A stretch of DNA of 64,000 nucleotides from Phyllobacterium sp. T1293 (GCF_020731415.2 NZ_CP088273.1:3105001-3169000), one strand, 5' to 3'; shown: positions 1-9,794, numbered from the stretch's first letter. Numbers and translations: made by a program. The notes: generated from the letters alone by a model not told the origin.

Positions 1-200
1 TGCAGTTCCTCGGCCTCATCCCAGATGATATTGAAGTATTGAATAATTCGCTGCAGTTTGTCCCAAGTTGGCTGACCGCGTCTGCCATGTTCCAGCGCCG
101 AGAGATAAGCAGCTGAAACACCGATGGCTTTGGCCATGTCTTTCTGCGAGACGCCGCGCTGATCCCTGAGCTGACGTAATTTCTCACCGAATGGCGTCAT
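1..200 (-). CDS. XRE-family transcriptional regulator (partial, runs off left edge)
   Basis: The first 66 codons of a helix-turn-helix protein are visible, starting at ATG 200 and leaving the window at base 1. The translation begins MTPFGEKLRQLRDQRGVSQ and continues KDMAKAIGVSAAYLSALEHG, a textbook XRE/Cro HTH (recognition helix around SAAYLSALEHG). Its start overlaps the stop of the upstream smr-domain gene by ATGA, so the two are translationally coupled. Target unknown; the C-terminal part lies outside the window. Confidence 0.85.
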   Translation of the reverse strand, partial: MTPFGEKLRQLRDQRGVSQKDMAKAIGVSAAYLSALEHGRRGQPTWDKLQRIIQYFNIIWDEAEEL

Positions 201-754
201 GGCACCTCCGGTATCCGGCGCATGCGCACATAAATGGCACCTGTGCCGCCATGATTGCGGGCCGCGTCTTCATAGCCATTGACGAGTATGCGGAACGGCG
301 GTGTGGTGAACCACAGGGGCACAGCCTGACGCAAAACCCCATCACTTCCTAAAGACGATCCTTTGCCGGTGATGACAAGCACATGCCGCAATTCGCGCTG
401 ATGCGCGCGGCGAAGAAAGCCAAGAAGCAACCCATAGGCCTCGCTTTGTGTCAGACCATGCAGATCGATCCGGCCTTCAATGACCACACGGCCGCGCGAA
501 ATCTTCTTATGAGTCGGACGATCAATTGGATGCAGGCGATGGGCGGGTGCTACAGGTTTTGCAGGAGCAGGCGTTGGCATAGCCTTTGATTTGATCTTTT
601 CGGGCGCCGATGGATTGAGCGCCGCTTGAGCCTGCATCTCGTCAAGCAGGAACTCCATCTTGTCCTTGCCTTTCAAAGGACGGGCGGATTTTGCGACCTT
701 CTCCCAGAGGATACGATCTTCAACATTGGCAAATTCGTCTTTAGATCGTCTCAT
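197..754 (-). CDS. Smr/MutS2-type endonuclease-domain protein
   Basis: A 185-residue protein. The N-terminal 90 residues are charged and proline/alanine-rich, probably disordered. The Smr domain follows (about residues 93-182), recognised by the DLHG motif near residue 97 and the VITGKGSS stretch near residue 130. Smr domains are found in nucleases acting on DNA or RNA; the exact substrate of the stand-alone alphaproteobacterial proteins is not settled. Both ends overlap neighbours by ATGA (mltA upstream, the XRE gene downstream), so it sits inside one operon. Confidence 0.85.
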   Translation of the reverse strand: MRRSKDEFANVEDRILWEKVAKSARPLKGKDKMEFLLDEMQAQAALNPSAPEKIKSKAMPTPAPAKPVAPAHRLHPIDRPTHKKISRGRVVIEGRIDLHGLTQSEAYGLLLGFLRRAHQRELRHVLVITGKGSSLGSDGVLRQAVPLWFTTPPFRILVNGYEDAARNHGGTGAIYVRMRRIPEVP

Positions 755-1851
755 ATCTGGCCCGCCAATAGTGATCGGGGCACGAGCGCGTAAAAATCGG
801 CGTCATGGCGGATTCCTCCGGCAATTTCACCCGCCGCATCGCCGGAACCGGCAAAGAGATCGCCCCGTGCTGGGCCCACAATAGCCGAACCGGTGTCCTG
901 CGCGATCATCAGACGGGCAAAACCCTTGCCGCCAAAAGCTTTCAACGTAGGGGCGGAGATGTAGAACGGGGTGCCGAATGTATGCAGAAGCCGGTCAACC
1001 GCCAGCGACCGCCCGCCCGTCAATGGCACTTTGGCTGCGGCGATGGGACCAAGCGTAACGTTATCGACAGCTGCTTCACGAAAGAAAATATAGGATCGGT
1101 TATTCCACAGAAGGTTCTGAGCCTGATCGGGGTTCTCGGCAAGCCATTGACGAATGGCCTGCATCGACATTTTTTCCAATGGAATTTCGCCGCGGTCCAG
1201 AAGAATTTTACCGACGCCCGTGAAACGATGGCCGGTTTTTGCGGCATAGGTGATGCGGCGCAAACGTCCATTCGTCATTTTCAGCCGGGCTGCGCCCTGA
1301 ACGTGAATGAAAAAGGCATCCACTGCGCTTTCAACGAAGGCTATTTCCAGATTCTGGTCCTTGATCGCACCGGTTTCGATGGCGGCACGGTCGAAATATT
1401 CGACAAGTCCTGCCGCAGTCTGCCGGGCGAAAGCAAAGTAAGGGTCAAGATTCCCAGGCCGATTGTTGCCATCAACATCGACAAGATCGGAGGGACGACT
1501 GAGAAATGGAACGGAGAAACGTTCTGTACGAACAGGCGAGGCAATCACTTCAGGCTCGTAGAACCCGGTGACAAAACCATACTTCATCTCCGGGGTTTCA
1601 ATGCGGGCCGGATAGAACCATTTCTCGAAAAACCGCCGTGCCTGCTCGTCATTTTCGATCAATGTTTCACGTGAATCAGTAAAAATTGGAGCCAAGGCTT
1701 CGAAAGAGATGCCGAGAGAACCGCTTTTATAGGGCTTCTCCAGAATTCTTGCAGCGGAACGTACAAAGGCTTGAAATGCTTCAAGCTGATTATCGTCCCC
1801 CCAACCGGGGCACTCGGTGAATGCCACCGGTTTGAAGAGGGGGGAAAGCAT
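751..1851 (-). CDS. mltA: MltA-domain lytic murein transglycosylase
   Basis: A 366-residue protein with the MltA beta-barrel (FVTGFYEPEV near residue 92, then RPSDLVDVD) and a C-terminal 3D domain with the aspartates of AQDTGSAIVGPARGD and DADFYALVP. MltA cleaves peptidoglycan glycan strands to 1,6-anhydromuropeptides. No lipobox or signal peptide is visible from the ATG at 1851, unlike E. coli MltA, so either the true start is different or the protein uses another route. It follows the Tim44-like gene by 24 bp and is coupled to smr by ATGA. A near-perfect parS sequence lies inside it (1663-1678). Confidence 0.88.
   Translation of the reverse strand: MLSPLFKPVAFTECPGWGDDNQLEAFQAFVRSAARILEKPYKSGSLGISFEALAPIFTDSRETLIENDEQARRFFEKWFYPARIETPEMKYGFVTGFYEPEVIASPVRTERFSVPFLSRPSDLVDVDGNNRPGNLDPYFAFARQTAAGLVEYFDRAAIETGAIKDQNLEIAFVESAVDAFFIHVQGAARLKMTNGRLRRITYAAKTGHRFTGVGKILLDRGEIPLEKMSMQAIRQWLAENPDQAQNLLWNNRSYIFFREAAVDNVTLGPIAAAKVPLTGGRSLAVDRLLHTFGTPFYISAPTLKAFGGKGFARLMIAQDTGSAIVGPARGDLFAGSGDAAGEIAGGIRHDADFYALVPRSLLAGQI
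1663..1678. promoter_or_regulatory. parS-like ParB-binding site inside mltA
   Basis: TGTTTCACGTGAATCA matches the alphaproteobacterial 16-bp parS palindrome TGTTTCACGTGAAACA at 15 of 16 positions. It lies on the far side of the putative origin from parAB and the other sites. Confidence 0.6.
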
Positions 1852-1875
1852 TGTCTTGTGCTCGCGACAGGAGAA

Positions 1876-2589
1876 TCAATCTTCGGCTTCGGTCGCGACA
1901 AGCTTCCAGTTCGGATCTTTCGAACGTGTGTCGCGCGAATAGGTCCAGACATCCTTGACTTCAGCAACCGCTTCCTTGTCGCCGTCAATAACGGTGCCAT
2001 CCTTATCAAGCGTTGCCGAAATCAACTCACTGACAACACGCACAGTCACATGGGCTTCTGTTCCCTTCATCTCGGCACCGGTAATTTCGGCCTTATTGAT
2101 ACCGACGAATGAGGATTGCACTTTTTCACCGCGCGATTCGCGATCGGCGATGGCCGAAACGAAACCATCAAACACTTCGCGGGACAGAAGCGATTTCAAT
2201 GTCTTGCGATCACCATCGGCAAAGGACATGACAATCATCTCATAGGCCATCTTCGAGCCTTCGAGAAACTTGACCGGATCGAATGCCGGATCAGCATTCT
2301 GGATGGCCCGCAGACCATCATTGAGCGGCGTACCCGGTTTGGCCAGCGTGTCGACTTTTTCGAACTGGTTTTCCTTGGGTTCGCCACGACGCGGCAAAGA
2401 CACCACATTATCGCCAGGCTTGGTCTTGTCATCGACCTCAGCCGTGCGCGAAGACGTGTACGGATTGAATGGTGGGCGCTCGCTCCCCGTGCGACGACCA
2501 AGGACCTTGCGCAGCTGTAAAAAGATCACCACTGCTGCTACGAAGAAGAAAATCGTTCCGAAGTCCAGATATTCCATGTCGCCTGCCAT
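1876..2589 (-). CDS. Tim44/TimA-family inner-membrane-anchored protein
   Basis: A 237-residue protein with one N-terminal membrane segment (about residues 8-25, GTIFFFVAAVVIFLQLRKV), a low-complexity linker (30-80) and a C-terminal Tim44-like domain (about 85-235). In mitochondria Tim44 tethers Hsp70 to the translocase; bacterial relatives are membrane-associated proteins of poorly defined role. Two starts are possible: ATG 2589 (MAGDMEY) or ATG 2577 (MEYLDF), the latter matching my memory of relatives. The neighbours fxsA and secB diverge from it, a common order in Rhizobiales. Confidence 0.85.
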   Translation of the reverse strand: MAGDMEYLDFGTIFFFVAAVVIFLQLRKVLGRRTGSERPPFNPYTSSRTAEVDDKTKPGDNVVSLPRRGEPKENQFEKVDTLAKPGTPLNDGLRAIQNADPAFDPVKFLEGSKMAYEMIVMSFADGDRKTLKSLLSREVFDGFVSAIADRESRGEKVQSSFVGINKAEITGAEMKGTEAHVTVRVVSELISATLDKDGTVIDGDKEAVAEVKDVWTYSRDTRSKDPNWKLVATEAED

Positions 2590-2768
2590 TCATCCCTAAA
2601 TTCGTTGGCCATTGGTTTTGCGGCCATCACGGTTTTGTCGAATTACCAAAAACATATAGATTGCTGAAGGCAATCATACAAATGCTCATGTTCAGTCCCT
2701 ATATATAGGCATGAAATCGACGCCGGGTATGGATTATAACCGGATATGTCATTTGAAAGGTAAATTAG

Positions 2769-3254
2769 TTGCGATCCTCTTTTGTACCCCTGTTGCTCCT
2801 AGCGCTTCCATTTCTGGAAATTGCCGGTTTCATTGTGGTTGGCAGCAAGATCGGTGTCCTGGCGACCCTTGGTCTGGTCATATTGTCGATCTTCCTTGGC
2901 GTTTTTCTGCTGCGCCTGCAGGGCTTTGGTATTTTGCAAAAAATTAGGTCTGAAACAGCAGCTGGACGGACACCAAGCCGGGAGCTGGTGCATGGTGTGA
3001 TGCTGTTCTTCGCAGCATTTCTGCTGATTGTTCCGGGTTTCATTACGGACATTATCGGTCTGCTCCTGTTTATCCCCGCTGTCCGTGATATTGGCTGGCG
3101 TTTTGTCCAAAGCCGCGTGGTTGTCGTCAATTCGGGAGCTACAGATTATTCGCGCACAAGGCCCACCCGCAACGCCGACCGCGTCATTGAGCTTGATCCC
3201 GAAGACTATTCCAGAAAATCTGATCCTAACTCTCCTTGGAAACCGAAAGAATAG
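2769..3254 (+). CDS. fxsA: FxsA-family membrane protein
   Basis: A 161-residue protein with two pairs of hydrophobic segments: PLLLLALPFLEIAGFIVVG near residue 7, then GVLATLGLVILSIFLGVFLL, and after a loop GVMLFFAAFLLIVPGFITD followed by IIGLLLFIPAVR. This is the FxsA pattern, named for suppression of F exclusion of phage T7; its normal function is unknown. The start is TTG at 2769, supported by AAAGG eight bases upstream. The tail is hydrophilic. It lies upstream of secB in the same direction. Confidence 0.85.
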   Translation: MRSSFVPLLLLALPFLEIAGFIVVGSKIGVLATLGLVILSIFLGVFLLRLQGFGILQKIRSETAAGRTPSRELVHGVMLFFAAFLLIVPGFITDIIGLLLFIPAVRDIGWRFVQSRVVVVNSGATDYSRTRPTRNADRVIELDPEDYSRKSDPNSPWKPKE

Positions 3255-3370
3255 GCCTAGTACGATAGGATGAGTGCTCGCGGCTTGCCTCGCTGGAACA
3301 CTCATGCTAGCCAGCCATCATTCATTCGATAACCGCCAACGCGGACGCAACGAGAGAAGGTTTCCAGACA

Positions 3371-3877
3371 ATGGCTCAAAAGCCTGATGAAAAGGCCGAA
3401 AACGGCAATGAAGCGACCAATGGCAATGGGAGCGTCCAGCAGCAGACACTGAACATCCTTGCTCAGTATGTGAAGGATCTTTCCTTCGAAAGCCCCGGCG
3501 CGCCTTTGTCACTGCGTCCGCGTGACAAGGCTCCCGGCATCAGCATCAATGTGAATGTCAACGCCAATCCGATTGCAGAGAACGATTTCGACGTTGTTCT
3601 GACCCTTACGGCGCGTGCCGGCGAAGGCAAGGAAGTTCTGTTTAATGCAGAACTCGTCTATGGCGGTGTTTTCCGTCTGGAAGGTTTCCCGCAGGAACAT
3701 CTCCTGCCGCTGCTTTTCATTGAATGCCCGCGCCTGCTTTTCCCGTTCGCGCGTCAGATCATCGCGGAAGCAACCCGCAATGGCGGCTTCCCGCCGCTGA
3801 TGATCGACCCGATCGATTTTGCGCAGATGTTCCAGCAGCGTATGGCTGAAGAACAAGCCAAGTCGATGGTCAGCTAA
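3371..3877 (+). CDS. secB: SecB protein-export chaperone
   Basis: A 168-residue protein, the usual size for alphaproteobacterial SecB. The core contains [17 protein letters not shown], the beta-strand [14 protein letters not shown], and the [18 protein letters not shown] helix region near 118-135 typical of the family. SecB binds unfolded preproteins as a tetramer and delivers them to SecA. The ATG at 3371 has GAGAAGG upstream. It is followed by a strong bidirectional terminator shared with dnaQ. Confidence 0.97.
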   Translation: MAQKPDEKAENGNEATNGNGSVQQQTLNILAQYVKDLSFESPGAPLSLRPRDKAPGISINVNVNANPIAENDFDVVLTLTARAGEGKEVLFNAELVYGGVFRLEGFPQEHLLPLLFIECPRLLFPFARQIIAEATRNGGFPPLMIDPIDFAQMFQQRMAEEQAKSMVS

Positions 3878-3898
3878 ATCATTGATCCATAAAATAGC

Positions 3899-3927
3899 AA
3901 AAACCCGGGTCTGGCCCGGGTTTTTTG
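3899..3927. terminator. Bidirectional intrinsic terminator between secB and dnaQ
   Basis: The stem AACCCGGG/CCCGGGTT with loop TCTGG is followed by six T on the plus strand and preceded by a run of A, so it can end transcripts from both convergent genes. Confidence 0.9.
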
Positions 3928-3940
3928 TTGTCGTGATTTT

Positions 3941-4648
3941 CTAAAGAGCCGCTATACGTTCGTTCCAGATGGCTTTTTCGCCAATCTTCTCGACCAGTTT
4001 TTCATGGGCCTGCTTTTCAGCATCGGTCAGACGCGGTGCAAGCGGCGCGGCGCGGCGGGCAATAATAACCACTGTTTCCGTATTTGCCGATTGCTTGTTA
4101 TCTGATTGTTCGGCGACAGTCAGCCCCAGGGCCGCCTGCTTCCCACCAATCAGTTCGATATAAACTTCAGCGAGCAGTTGCGAATCGAGCAATGCGCCGT
4201 GCATTGTGCGGTGGCTATTATCAATTCCGTATCGACGGCACAGCGCATCCAGCGAGTTTGGACCCATCGGATGTTTGCGACGCGCAAGCGCTAGTGTGTC
4301 GATAACCCTGTCATTGCTGATGGCGGGATGGCCAAGCCGACCAAGTTCAGCATTGATAAAACCCATATCGAATGTGGCATTGTGGGCGATCAACTTTGCC
4401 CCGTCGATAAATTCGAGGAACCTGTCGACAATACCTGCGAAAACCGGCTCATCCTTCAAACGGTCATTGCTGATGCCGTGAACCGCAAGAGCGTCCGGAT
4501 GGACCTGTTTGCCCTCGGGGTTGATGAAAACATGAAATGTATTGCCGGTGGGGAAACGATTGACCATCTCGACACCGCCAATTTCGATCACACGATCGTC
4601 CAGCCGGTCGAGCCCCGTTGTTTCCGTATCGAATATGATCTCGCGCAT
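3941..4648 (-). CDS. dnaQ: DNA polymerase III epsilon subunit (proofreading exonuclease)
   Basis: A 235-residue DEDDh exonuclease. Exo I is FDTETTGLD (D7, E9), Exo II is HNATFDMGF near residue 98, and Exo III is HGALLDSQLLAEVY near residue 153-166. The C-terminal tail after residue 180 is where epsilon proteins bind the alpha subunit. The start at ATG 4648 is preferred over longer in-frame starts because AAGGA sits eight bases upstream and the family begins at the MREIIFDTET segment. It lies 80 bp downstream of coaE. Confidence 0.96.
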   Translation of the reverse strand: MREIIFDTETTGLDRLDDRVIEIGGVEMVNRFPTGNTFHVFINPEGKQVHPDALAVHGISNDRLKDEPVFAGIVDRFLEFIDGAKLIAHNATFDMGFINAELGRLGHPAISNDRVIDTLALARRKHPMGPNSLDALCRRYGIDNSHRTMHGALLDSQLLAEVYIELIGGKQAALGLTVAEQSDNKQSANTETVVIIARRAAPLAPRLTDAEKQAHEKLVEKIGEKAIWNERIAAL

Positions 4649-4728
4649 GGAATCATCCTTTTGTCCAAATTTCACGAACCGGACCGGATACGCAAGATGA
4701 GAGCGGTGGTTTCCCCGCCTTCCCTTGA

Positions 4729-5313
4729 TCAAGAATCCGTAAGAACGCGAATAATATCGTTGATTTCGGCCCGCGTGGCGTCAAATGACTGATCTGTATT
4801 GACGACAAAATCGGCACGGCCGCGTTTTTCCGCATCGGGCGTCTGGCGCTTAAGGATCGCTTCCAGTTTTTCAGGCGTCATATCAGACCGTGCCAGAACC
4901 CGCTTTTTCTGCACGTCAGCCGGTGCGCTGACAACCAGTATCTTGTCCACCCGCTCATCGCCGCCCGTTTCAAACAGCAGAGGAATATCGATCACGACCA
5001 GCTTTGCCCCCTGCAATTCAGCCGTTTTGCGAAAAGCGTTCTCTTCCGATCGAACCAGTGGATGAATGATGGATTCCAGCTTCTTTAGAGCCTCAGGGTT
5101 GCCAATGACGGCCTTTGACAGTTCGGCACGATCTACGACACCATTTTCAGTCACTCCGGGAAAGGCCGCTTCAATCAATGGCGCAGCGACGCCAGAATAG
5201 AGCTTATGAACCGTTTCATCGGCGGAATAGACTGGAATGCCCGCATCCATAAACATCTGGGCAGCTGTTGATTTGCCCATACCGATCGACCCTGTGAGGC
5301 CAAGTACGATCAT
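4729..5313 (-). CDS. coaE: Dephospho-CoA kinase
   Basis: A 194-residue P-loop kinase catalysing the last step of coenzyme A synthesis. It opens with [12 protein letters not shown] (Walker A, residues 5-16). [10 protein letters not shown] and [11 protein letters not shown] are family signatures. The start ATG 5313 overlaps the aroE stop by ATGA, which fixes it over longer in-frame starts. The aroE-coaE-dnaQ order is conserved in Rhizobiales. Confidence 0.96.
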   Translation of the reverse strand: MIVLGLTGSIGMGKSTAAQMFMDAGIPVYSADETVHKLYSGVAAPLIEAAFPGVTENGVVDRAELSKAVIGNPEALKKLESIIHPLVRSEENAFRKTAELQGAKLVVIDIPLLFETGGDERVDKILVVSAPADVQKKRVLARSDMTPEKLEAILKRQTPDAEKRGRADFVVNTDQSFDATRAEINDIIRVLTDS

Positions 5314-6161
5314 TTTGCTTTCTCCGCCGCCGAAGCCATATCGGCCAGAACGAGGTTTCGCAGTTCCGGCGTCACTTCGGGCCGCCTGCCGAACCAATGT
5401 TCAAAACCGGGCACTGCCTGATGCAGCAGCATACCAAGCCCGTCGACAGTTTTGAGACCTCGCGAGCGCGCCGCCCGCAAAAGTGGTGTTTCCAGCGGCA
5501 CATAGACAATATCGGTTACCAGCGCATCCGAATCAGCTCCGGACAGATCAATGTCGAGATCATCCTTGCCCTGCATGCCAAGCGATGTGGTGTTTACAAT
5601 GAGAGCCGCGCCCTGCAGCAATTCAGGTATCGCATTCAAGCCATGGGCACCTCCGGCGATGCCAAATCGGTCTGCCAATTCCCTAGCCCGCTCCACAGTC
5701 CGGTTGACGATTCGAATATCGGTGAAGCCACGCTGTTTCAGAGCAAAGATAATAGCCCGGCTTGCACCGCCCGCACCGAGCACCAGCGCACTCTTGCGTT
5801 CGCTCCAGTCTGGGCTGCCTGCATCGAGATTTGCCACAAATCCGTAAGCATCCGTGTTGCCACCATGAAGGAGGCCATTTTCAAACCAGAGTGTATTAAC
5901 AGCTCCGATTTCCTCAGCCGCGGCATCACGTTTCTCACACAGGGAAAAGGCCACTTCCTTATGGGGAATTGTAACATTCCCACCGACAAAACCATTGTCT
6001 TGCAAACCATTCACGAACTGCGGGAAATCTTCAGGAGCAACTTCCACCGCCTGATATGATCCTTTCAGCCCAAACTGCTTCAGCCAATATCCATGAATGA
6101 GCGGCGAACGCGAATGGCGGATCGGATAACCAGTTACAAATGCGCGGGGATTATTAGCCAT
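5310..6161 (-). CDS. aroE: Shikimate dehydrogenase (NADP+)
   Basis: A 283-residue enzyme reducing 3-dehydroshikimate in aromatic amino acid synthesis. [11 protein letters not shown] (substrate binding, near residue 17) and GNVTIPHKE (the catalytic Lys) mark the N-terminal domain; [12 protein letters not shown] is the NADP-binding Rossmann loop, and VNRTVERA follows. The start at ATG 6161 overlaps the maf stop by 8 bp and the product starts [11 protein letters not shown], so longer in-frame starts are rejected. Confidence 0.96.
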   Translation of the reverse strand: MANNPRAFVTGYPIRHSRSPLIHGYWLKQFGLKGSYQAVEVAPEDFPQFVNGLQDNGFVGGNVTIPHKEVAFSLCEKRDAAAEEIGAVNTLWFENGLLHGGNTDAYGFVANLDAGSPDWSERKSALVLGAGGASRAIIFALKQRGFTDIRIVNRTVERARELADRFGIAGGAHGLNAIPELLQGAALIVNTTSLGMQGKDDLDIDLSGADSDALVTDIVYVPLETPLLRAARSRGLKTVDGLGMLLHQAVPGFEHWFGRRPEVTPELRNLVLADMASAAEKAK

Positions 6162-6747
6162 CAATGGCACCCTCCCGGCGCAATTCGGCCAGTAATGGCA
6201 GCAGCGGAAGGCCGACAATGGTAAAATAGTCGCCATCGACCTTTTCGAAAAGCTGCACGCCTTCACCCTCATATTGATAGGCGCCGACACTTTGCAGAGC
6301 GATTGGCCCGACGCGCGATAGGTGGCGACCGATGAAAGCGGGATCGAGATCTCGCAATGTCATGCGCGCGACTGATACATGCCGCCATAGCGTCTGGCCG
6401 CCTTTGGCCAGAACAACCGCGCTGTTCAGATGGTGCGTCTGGCCCGAAAGTTTGAGCAATTGCCGCCGCGCGGCATCCATATCATCAGGCTTATGCAAAA
6501 CTTCATCGCCCAGTGACAGGGTTTGGTCCGAGCCGATAACCAGTGCATCCGGGTTGCGCTCGCTCACATCAAGAGCTTTTGCTTCGGCCAGAACAAGCGC
6601 CACATCCTCAGGTGTTGCGCCGGTTTTATAAAGAGGTGCCTCCACAGCCCGCTCATCGATATTGGCCGACTCTGCGATGAAGGAAACGCCAGCATTCTTC
6701 AGTAACGTTGCCCGGAACGGGCTTTTGGACGCGAGGATGATCTGCAT
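6154..6747 (-). CDS. maf: Maf-family nucleoside triphosphate pyrophosphatase
   Basis: A 197-residue Maf/YceF protein. [15 protein letters not shown] near the N terminus, [14 protein letters not shown] and [15 protein letters not shown] are the conserved motifs. Maf proteins hydrolyse canonical (dTTP, UTP) or modified nucleotides to the monophosphate; the paralogue type cannot be set from sequence alone. It lies between ppsR (30 bp upstream) and aroE (8-bp overlap). Confidence 0.93.
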   Translation of the reverse strand: MQIILASKSPFRATLLKNAGVSFIAESANIDERAVEAPLYKTGATPEDVALVLAEAKALDVSERNPDALVIGSDQTLSLGDEVLHKPDDMDAARRQLLKLSGQTHHLNSAVVLAKGGQTLWRHVSVARMTLRDLDPAFIGRHLSRVGPIALQSVGAYQYEGEGVQLFEKVDGDYFTIVGLPLLPLLAELRREGAIDG

Positions 6748-6776
6748 TTGTCTTCTTCTATGTTGCTGAAATCTGG

Positions 6777-7598
6777 TTATCGCCCTTGCGAACGCAGGGC
6801 AAGAACGGCCGCGGCAGTTTCTTCAATAGACCGGCGTGATACATCAATCATGGGCCAATTGTAGCGGTGGCAAATCTGCCGCGCATAGGATAGCTCTTCT
6901 ATAATATTGGCCCGGTCGAGATAATGATCCGTGTCAAAACCCGGCGTTGCTCCCAGAACGCGATGCTGGCGCACCTGCGATATGCGTTCTGCCGACGCGA
7001 TCAGTCCGACGATCAGCGGTCTTTCCGCATTGATAATGACATCTGCAATAGGCACGCCGGGCACGATTGGAACATTCGCTGTTTTGACCCCGCGATTGGC
7101 AAGATAAATACTGGTTGGCGTCTTTGATGTTCGTGAAATTCCAATCAGGATGACATCCGCTTCTTCTATATCCAGTGGCAGCTGACCATCATCATGTTCC
7201 ATGGTGAAATTCAGTGCATCAATTCGCCTGAAATATTCAGCATTGAGGACGTGCTGTGCGCCAACACGGCGGCCAGCTGGAGCACCGAGATAAGACTGGA
7301 AAATACTGAGGACCGGTTCAAGCACCGAAACACAGGGAACACCGATGGTTGCGCAGCTCTCATCGATCATTGCTGCCAGCCGCTTATCGACAATCGTATA
7401 AAGGACAATCCCCGGTTCCGCATCGATTCCGTCGAGCACTTTTTTAATCTGCTTTTCCGTACGAATAAGCGGATAGACATGTTCAATGGCGCGCGCATGC
7501 ACATATTGCGCCGCCGCTGCCCGACCAGCTGCCAGCAGAGTCTCTCCGGTCGCATCAGATATCATATGAAGATGGAAGTAGTTTACTGGCTTTGTCAC
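6777..7598 (-). CDS. ppsR: Pyruvate,phosphate dikinase regulatory protein (kinase/pyrophosphorylase)
   Basis: A 273-residue DUF299 protein. [12 protein letters not shown] opens the family and [15 protein letters not shown] near residue 150 is its P-loop-like motif. These bifunctional enzymes phosphorylate (ADP-dependent) and dephosphorylate a Thr of PPDK or PEP synthase. The start is GTG 7598: GGGAGTGGAG stands six bases upstream and the product then begins with [11 protein letters not shown] longer in-frame start is less likely. It is the first gene left of the putative origin and reads away from it. Confidence 0.93.
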   Translation of the reverse strand: MTKPVNYFHLHMISDATGETLLAAGRAAAAQYVHARAIEHVYPLIRTEKQIKKVLDGIDAEPGIVLYTIVDKRLAAMIDESCATIGVPCVSVLEPVLSIFQSYLGAPAGRRVGAQHVLNAEYFRRIDALNFTMEHDDGQLPLDIEEADVILIGISRTSKTPTSIYLANRGVKTANVPIVPGVPIADVIINAERPLIVGLIASAERISQVRQHRVLGATPGFDTDHYLDRANIIEELSYARQICHRYNWPMIDVSRRSIEETAAAVLALRSQGR

Positions 7599-8011
7599 AG
7601 AAAACTCCACTCCCTGTTGATGACTGGGGAGAAATCTCCCGGTTTTAAACAAGCAATGGCAGCCATGTGAATTATTGGCAAGTCATCCACAGCGAGCCCA
7701 CTTGTGGATGATGCCCGCAAGGCTTGTTGCGATCTGGGGATTGTTGCGACTCTTCGTCCTTTATTCCGCGCTTTCCCACATCAATATCCACAGATAGACG
7801 CTCTGTAAGCCATTAATAAATAATGATATTTTTCTTTATTACCGCTTTCCAAGGATTTTGCTTTATGGTTTTCCTGGTTTGGCTTCAATGCTGTAGCCTG
7901 TGGGAAAATGCTGGCAATCTGGTAATTCCCGATACAAACAGACTCTTAGAATCAGAAAATCAGAAAATATCAAATTTTCTTTTTTGTAAGACAAAGCTGG
8001 AGAGAGACGGA
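7599..8011. other. Putative chromosome replication origin (oriC) upstream of hemE
   Basis: A 413-bp gene-free region. DnaA-box-like 9-mers: TCATCCACA 7683-7691, its reverse complement 7703-7711, TTTCCCACA 7772-7780, ATATCCACA 7784-7792 and TGTGGGAAA 7899-7907, each one or two mismatches from TTATCCACA. AT-rich stretches lie at 7811-7850 and 7947-7986. Three CcrM-type GANTC sites occur at 7748-7752, 7941-7945 and 7949-7953. Origins adjacent to hemE are known in Caulobacter and Sinorhizobium, and the parAB genes and parS sites lie within 10 kb. The flanking genes ppsR and hemE diverge from it. Confidence 0.78.
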
Positions 8012-9037
8012 ATGGTTCGCAAAGTGATGAAAGTCCTTAGAGGCGAGACAGTCTTTCCGCCTCCCATCTGGATGATGCGCCAAGCCGGTCGCTATCTTCC
8101 CGAATATAGGGAAGTGCGAAAGAATGCTGGGAGCTTTCTCGATCTTTGTTATTCACCGGATCTGGCTGTTGAAGTGACACTCCAGCCAATTCGCCGTTTT
8201 GGCTTTGATGCAGCTATCCTGTTTTCGGATATTCTTGTCGTACCGCATGCACTTGGGCGCGATCTTCGCTTTGAAGAAGGCAGAGGCCCATTGATGACAC
8301 CGATTGATGCGGAAGGTATCTTCTGGCTCGAGCCTAATGGTGCTGTAGAACGGTTGGAGCCTGTCTACGAGACGGTGCGGCTCCTCCGGCAGCAACTGCC
8401 TCAGGAAACCACATTGCTTGGCTTCTGTGGGGCTCCCTGGACTGTGGCGACCTATATGATCGCCGGGCATGGCACACCGGATCAGGCACCAGCCCGATTG
8501 TTCGCCTATAGAAATCCTGAAGCCTTCCAGAAACTGCTGGACGAACTGGCGGATGTTTCGGCGGATTATCTGATCCGCCAGATTGATGCCGGTGCTGATG
8601 CCGTGCAGATTTTCGATTCCTGGTCCGGTGTTCTGGATGAAACCTGCTTTGAGCAATTCTGTATCGCTCCGGTGGCCCGGATCGTCAAAAAAGTGCGCGC
8701 TGCTCATCCGGACGTTCCAATTATCGGTTTTCCGAAGGGGGCCGGGGCACTCTATGTGAATTATCGCGAACGAACCGGTGTTACAGCTCTTGGTTTGGAC
8801 TGGACCGTACCGCTTTCACTGGCATCATCGCTTCAAGGCAATGGTGCTATTCAGGGTAATCTTGATCCTTTGCGTGTGGTTGCGGGCGGCCGGGCTCTGG
8901 ACGAGGGGGTCGATGCAATTCTGGATGGGCTGGGTCACGGACCCCTTATCTTTAACCTTGGCCACGGCATCACACCGGATGCACCGGTGTCCCACGTGGA
9001 ACAAATGGTTGCCCGCGTGCGGCAAGCCAAGTCCTAG
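8012..9037 (+). CDS. hemE: Uroporphyrinogen decarboxylase
   Basis: A 341-residue cytoplasmic enzyme converting uroporphyrinogen III to coproporphyrinogen III in heme synthesis. [14 protein letters not shown] near residue 20 is the N-terminal signature with the substrate-binding arginines; [13 protein letters not shown] is the second signature; FNLGHG near the C terminus carries the conserved His. The ATG at 8012 follows GGAGAGAGACGG. Longer in-frame starts would run through the AT-rich origin and are rejected. hemJ follows 20 bp downstream. Confidence 0.97.
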   Translation: MVRKVMKVLRGETVFPPPIWMMRQAGRYLPEYREVRKNAGSFLDLCYSPDLAVEVTLQPIRRFGFDAAILFSDILVVPHALGRDLRFEEGRGPLMTPIDAEGIFWLEPNGAVERLEPVYETVRLLRQQLPQETTLLGFCGAPWTVATYMIAGHGTPDQAPARLFAYRNPEAFQKLLDELADVSADYLIRQIDAGADAVQIFDSWSGVLDETCFEQFCIAPVARIVKKVRAAHPDVPIIGFPKGAGALYVNYRERTGVTALGLDWTVPLSLASSLQGNGAIQGNLDPLRVVAGGRALDEGVDAILDGLGHGPLIFNLGHGITPDAPVSHVEQMVARVRQAKS

Positions 9038-9057
9038 GAAGCAATGAAGGGTCGATC

Positions 9058-9597
9058 ATGAGTGACAACCAGATACCGGCGCAAGTTTCGAAGAAAACGG
9101 CGCCAATGGCTATGGCGATCGGTGTTATTCTCGCCCTCATCGTTATTACTCTGGTATATCTATATCCCGATGCTGCCTATCTCTGGGTCAAAGCATTGCA
9201 TGTGATTGCCGTTATTTCTTGGATGGCGGGAATGCTCTATCTGCCACGCTTGTTCGTTTATCACTGTGCTGCGGAAAAAGGTTCGATTCAGTCAGAAACC
9301 TTTAAGGTCATGGAGCGTCGCCTGCTCAAGGCAATTATAATGCCGGCAATGATGGTAACCTGGGCGGCAGGACTTTGGCTTGCCTGGAAAACAGCTGCCT
9401 ATATGGACGGCTGGTTTCACGTGAAGTTTCTGGCCGTCCTGATCTTATCCGGCATTCATGGTTACTTTTCCAAGGCGGTGCGGATGTTTGGTGAAGACAG
9501 AAATGAAAAGCCCGCACGTTTCTGGCGGATGATGAATGAAGTTCCAACCCTTTTGATGATCATTATTGTCATCATGGTCATCATAAAGCCATTTTGA
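9058..9597 (+). CDS. hemJ: Protoporphyrinogen IX oxidase, HemJ type
   Basis: A 179-residue integral membrane protein with about four helices. The conserved stretch ALHVIAVISWMAGMLYLPRL (near residue 46) followed by FVYH carries the family histidines, and MERRLLKAIIMPAMM follows. HemJ oxidises protoporphyrinogen IX and is the usual form in bacteria lacking HemG/HemY. Position directly after hemE supports heme synthesis. Confidence 0.93.
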   Translation: MSDNQIPAQVSKKTAPMAMAIGVILALIVITLVYLYPDAAYLWVKALHVIAVISWMAGMLYLPRLFVYHCAAEKGSIQSETFKVMERRLLKAIIMPAMMVTWAAGLWLAWKTAAYMDGWFHVKFLAVLILSGIHGYFSKAVRMFGEDRNEKPARFWRMMNEVPTLLMIIIVIMVIIKPF

Positions 9598-9794
9598 CTC
9601 ATCATTTTATTTTCTGCCTGATATCAATACTACTCATGAAACCTCTTGCCCTTGCAGTCATGATTGGCTAGATAAGGGCTCCTCTCTGGAAATACCGCCA
9701 TAGCGATCTTCAGCCATTCATACATGGCACTGCATTCCGGCATCGTCATTTCCCTTCCCCATTTTAAACCTATAGAATTAAGAGTTCCGCACAC

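Noticed and set aside
7823..8011. Long hydrophobic N-terminal extension of hemE
   Set aside because: The extra codons run through AT-rich origin sequence, and the family start lies at ATG 8012 with a good ribosome site.
8988..9003. parS-like TGTCCCACGTGGAACA in hemE
   Set aside because: Three mismatches to the palindrome; a chance match is plausible.
9413..9428. parS-like core TTTCACGTGAA in hemJ
   Set aside because: Only the central bases match; four of 16 differ.
9636..9671. 11-codon ORF in the rho leader (MKPLALAVMIG)
   Set aside because: No ribosome site and no attenuator-like hairpin after it; likely chance.
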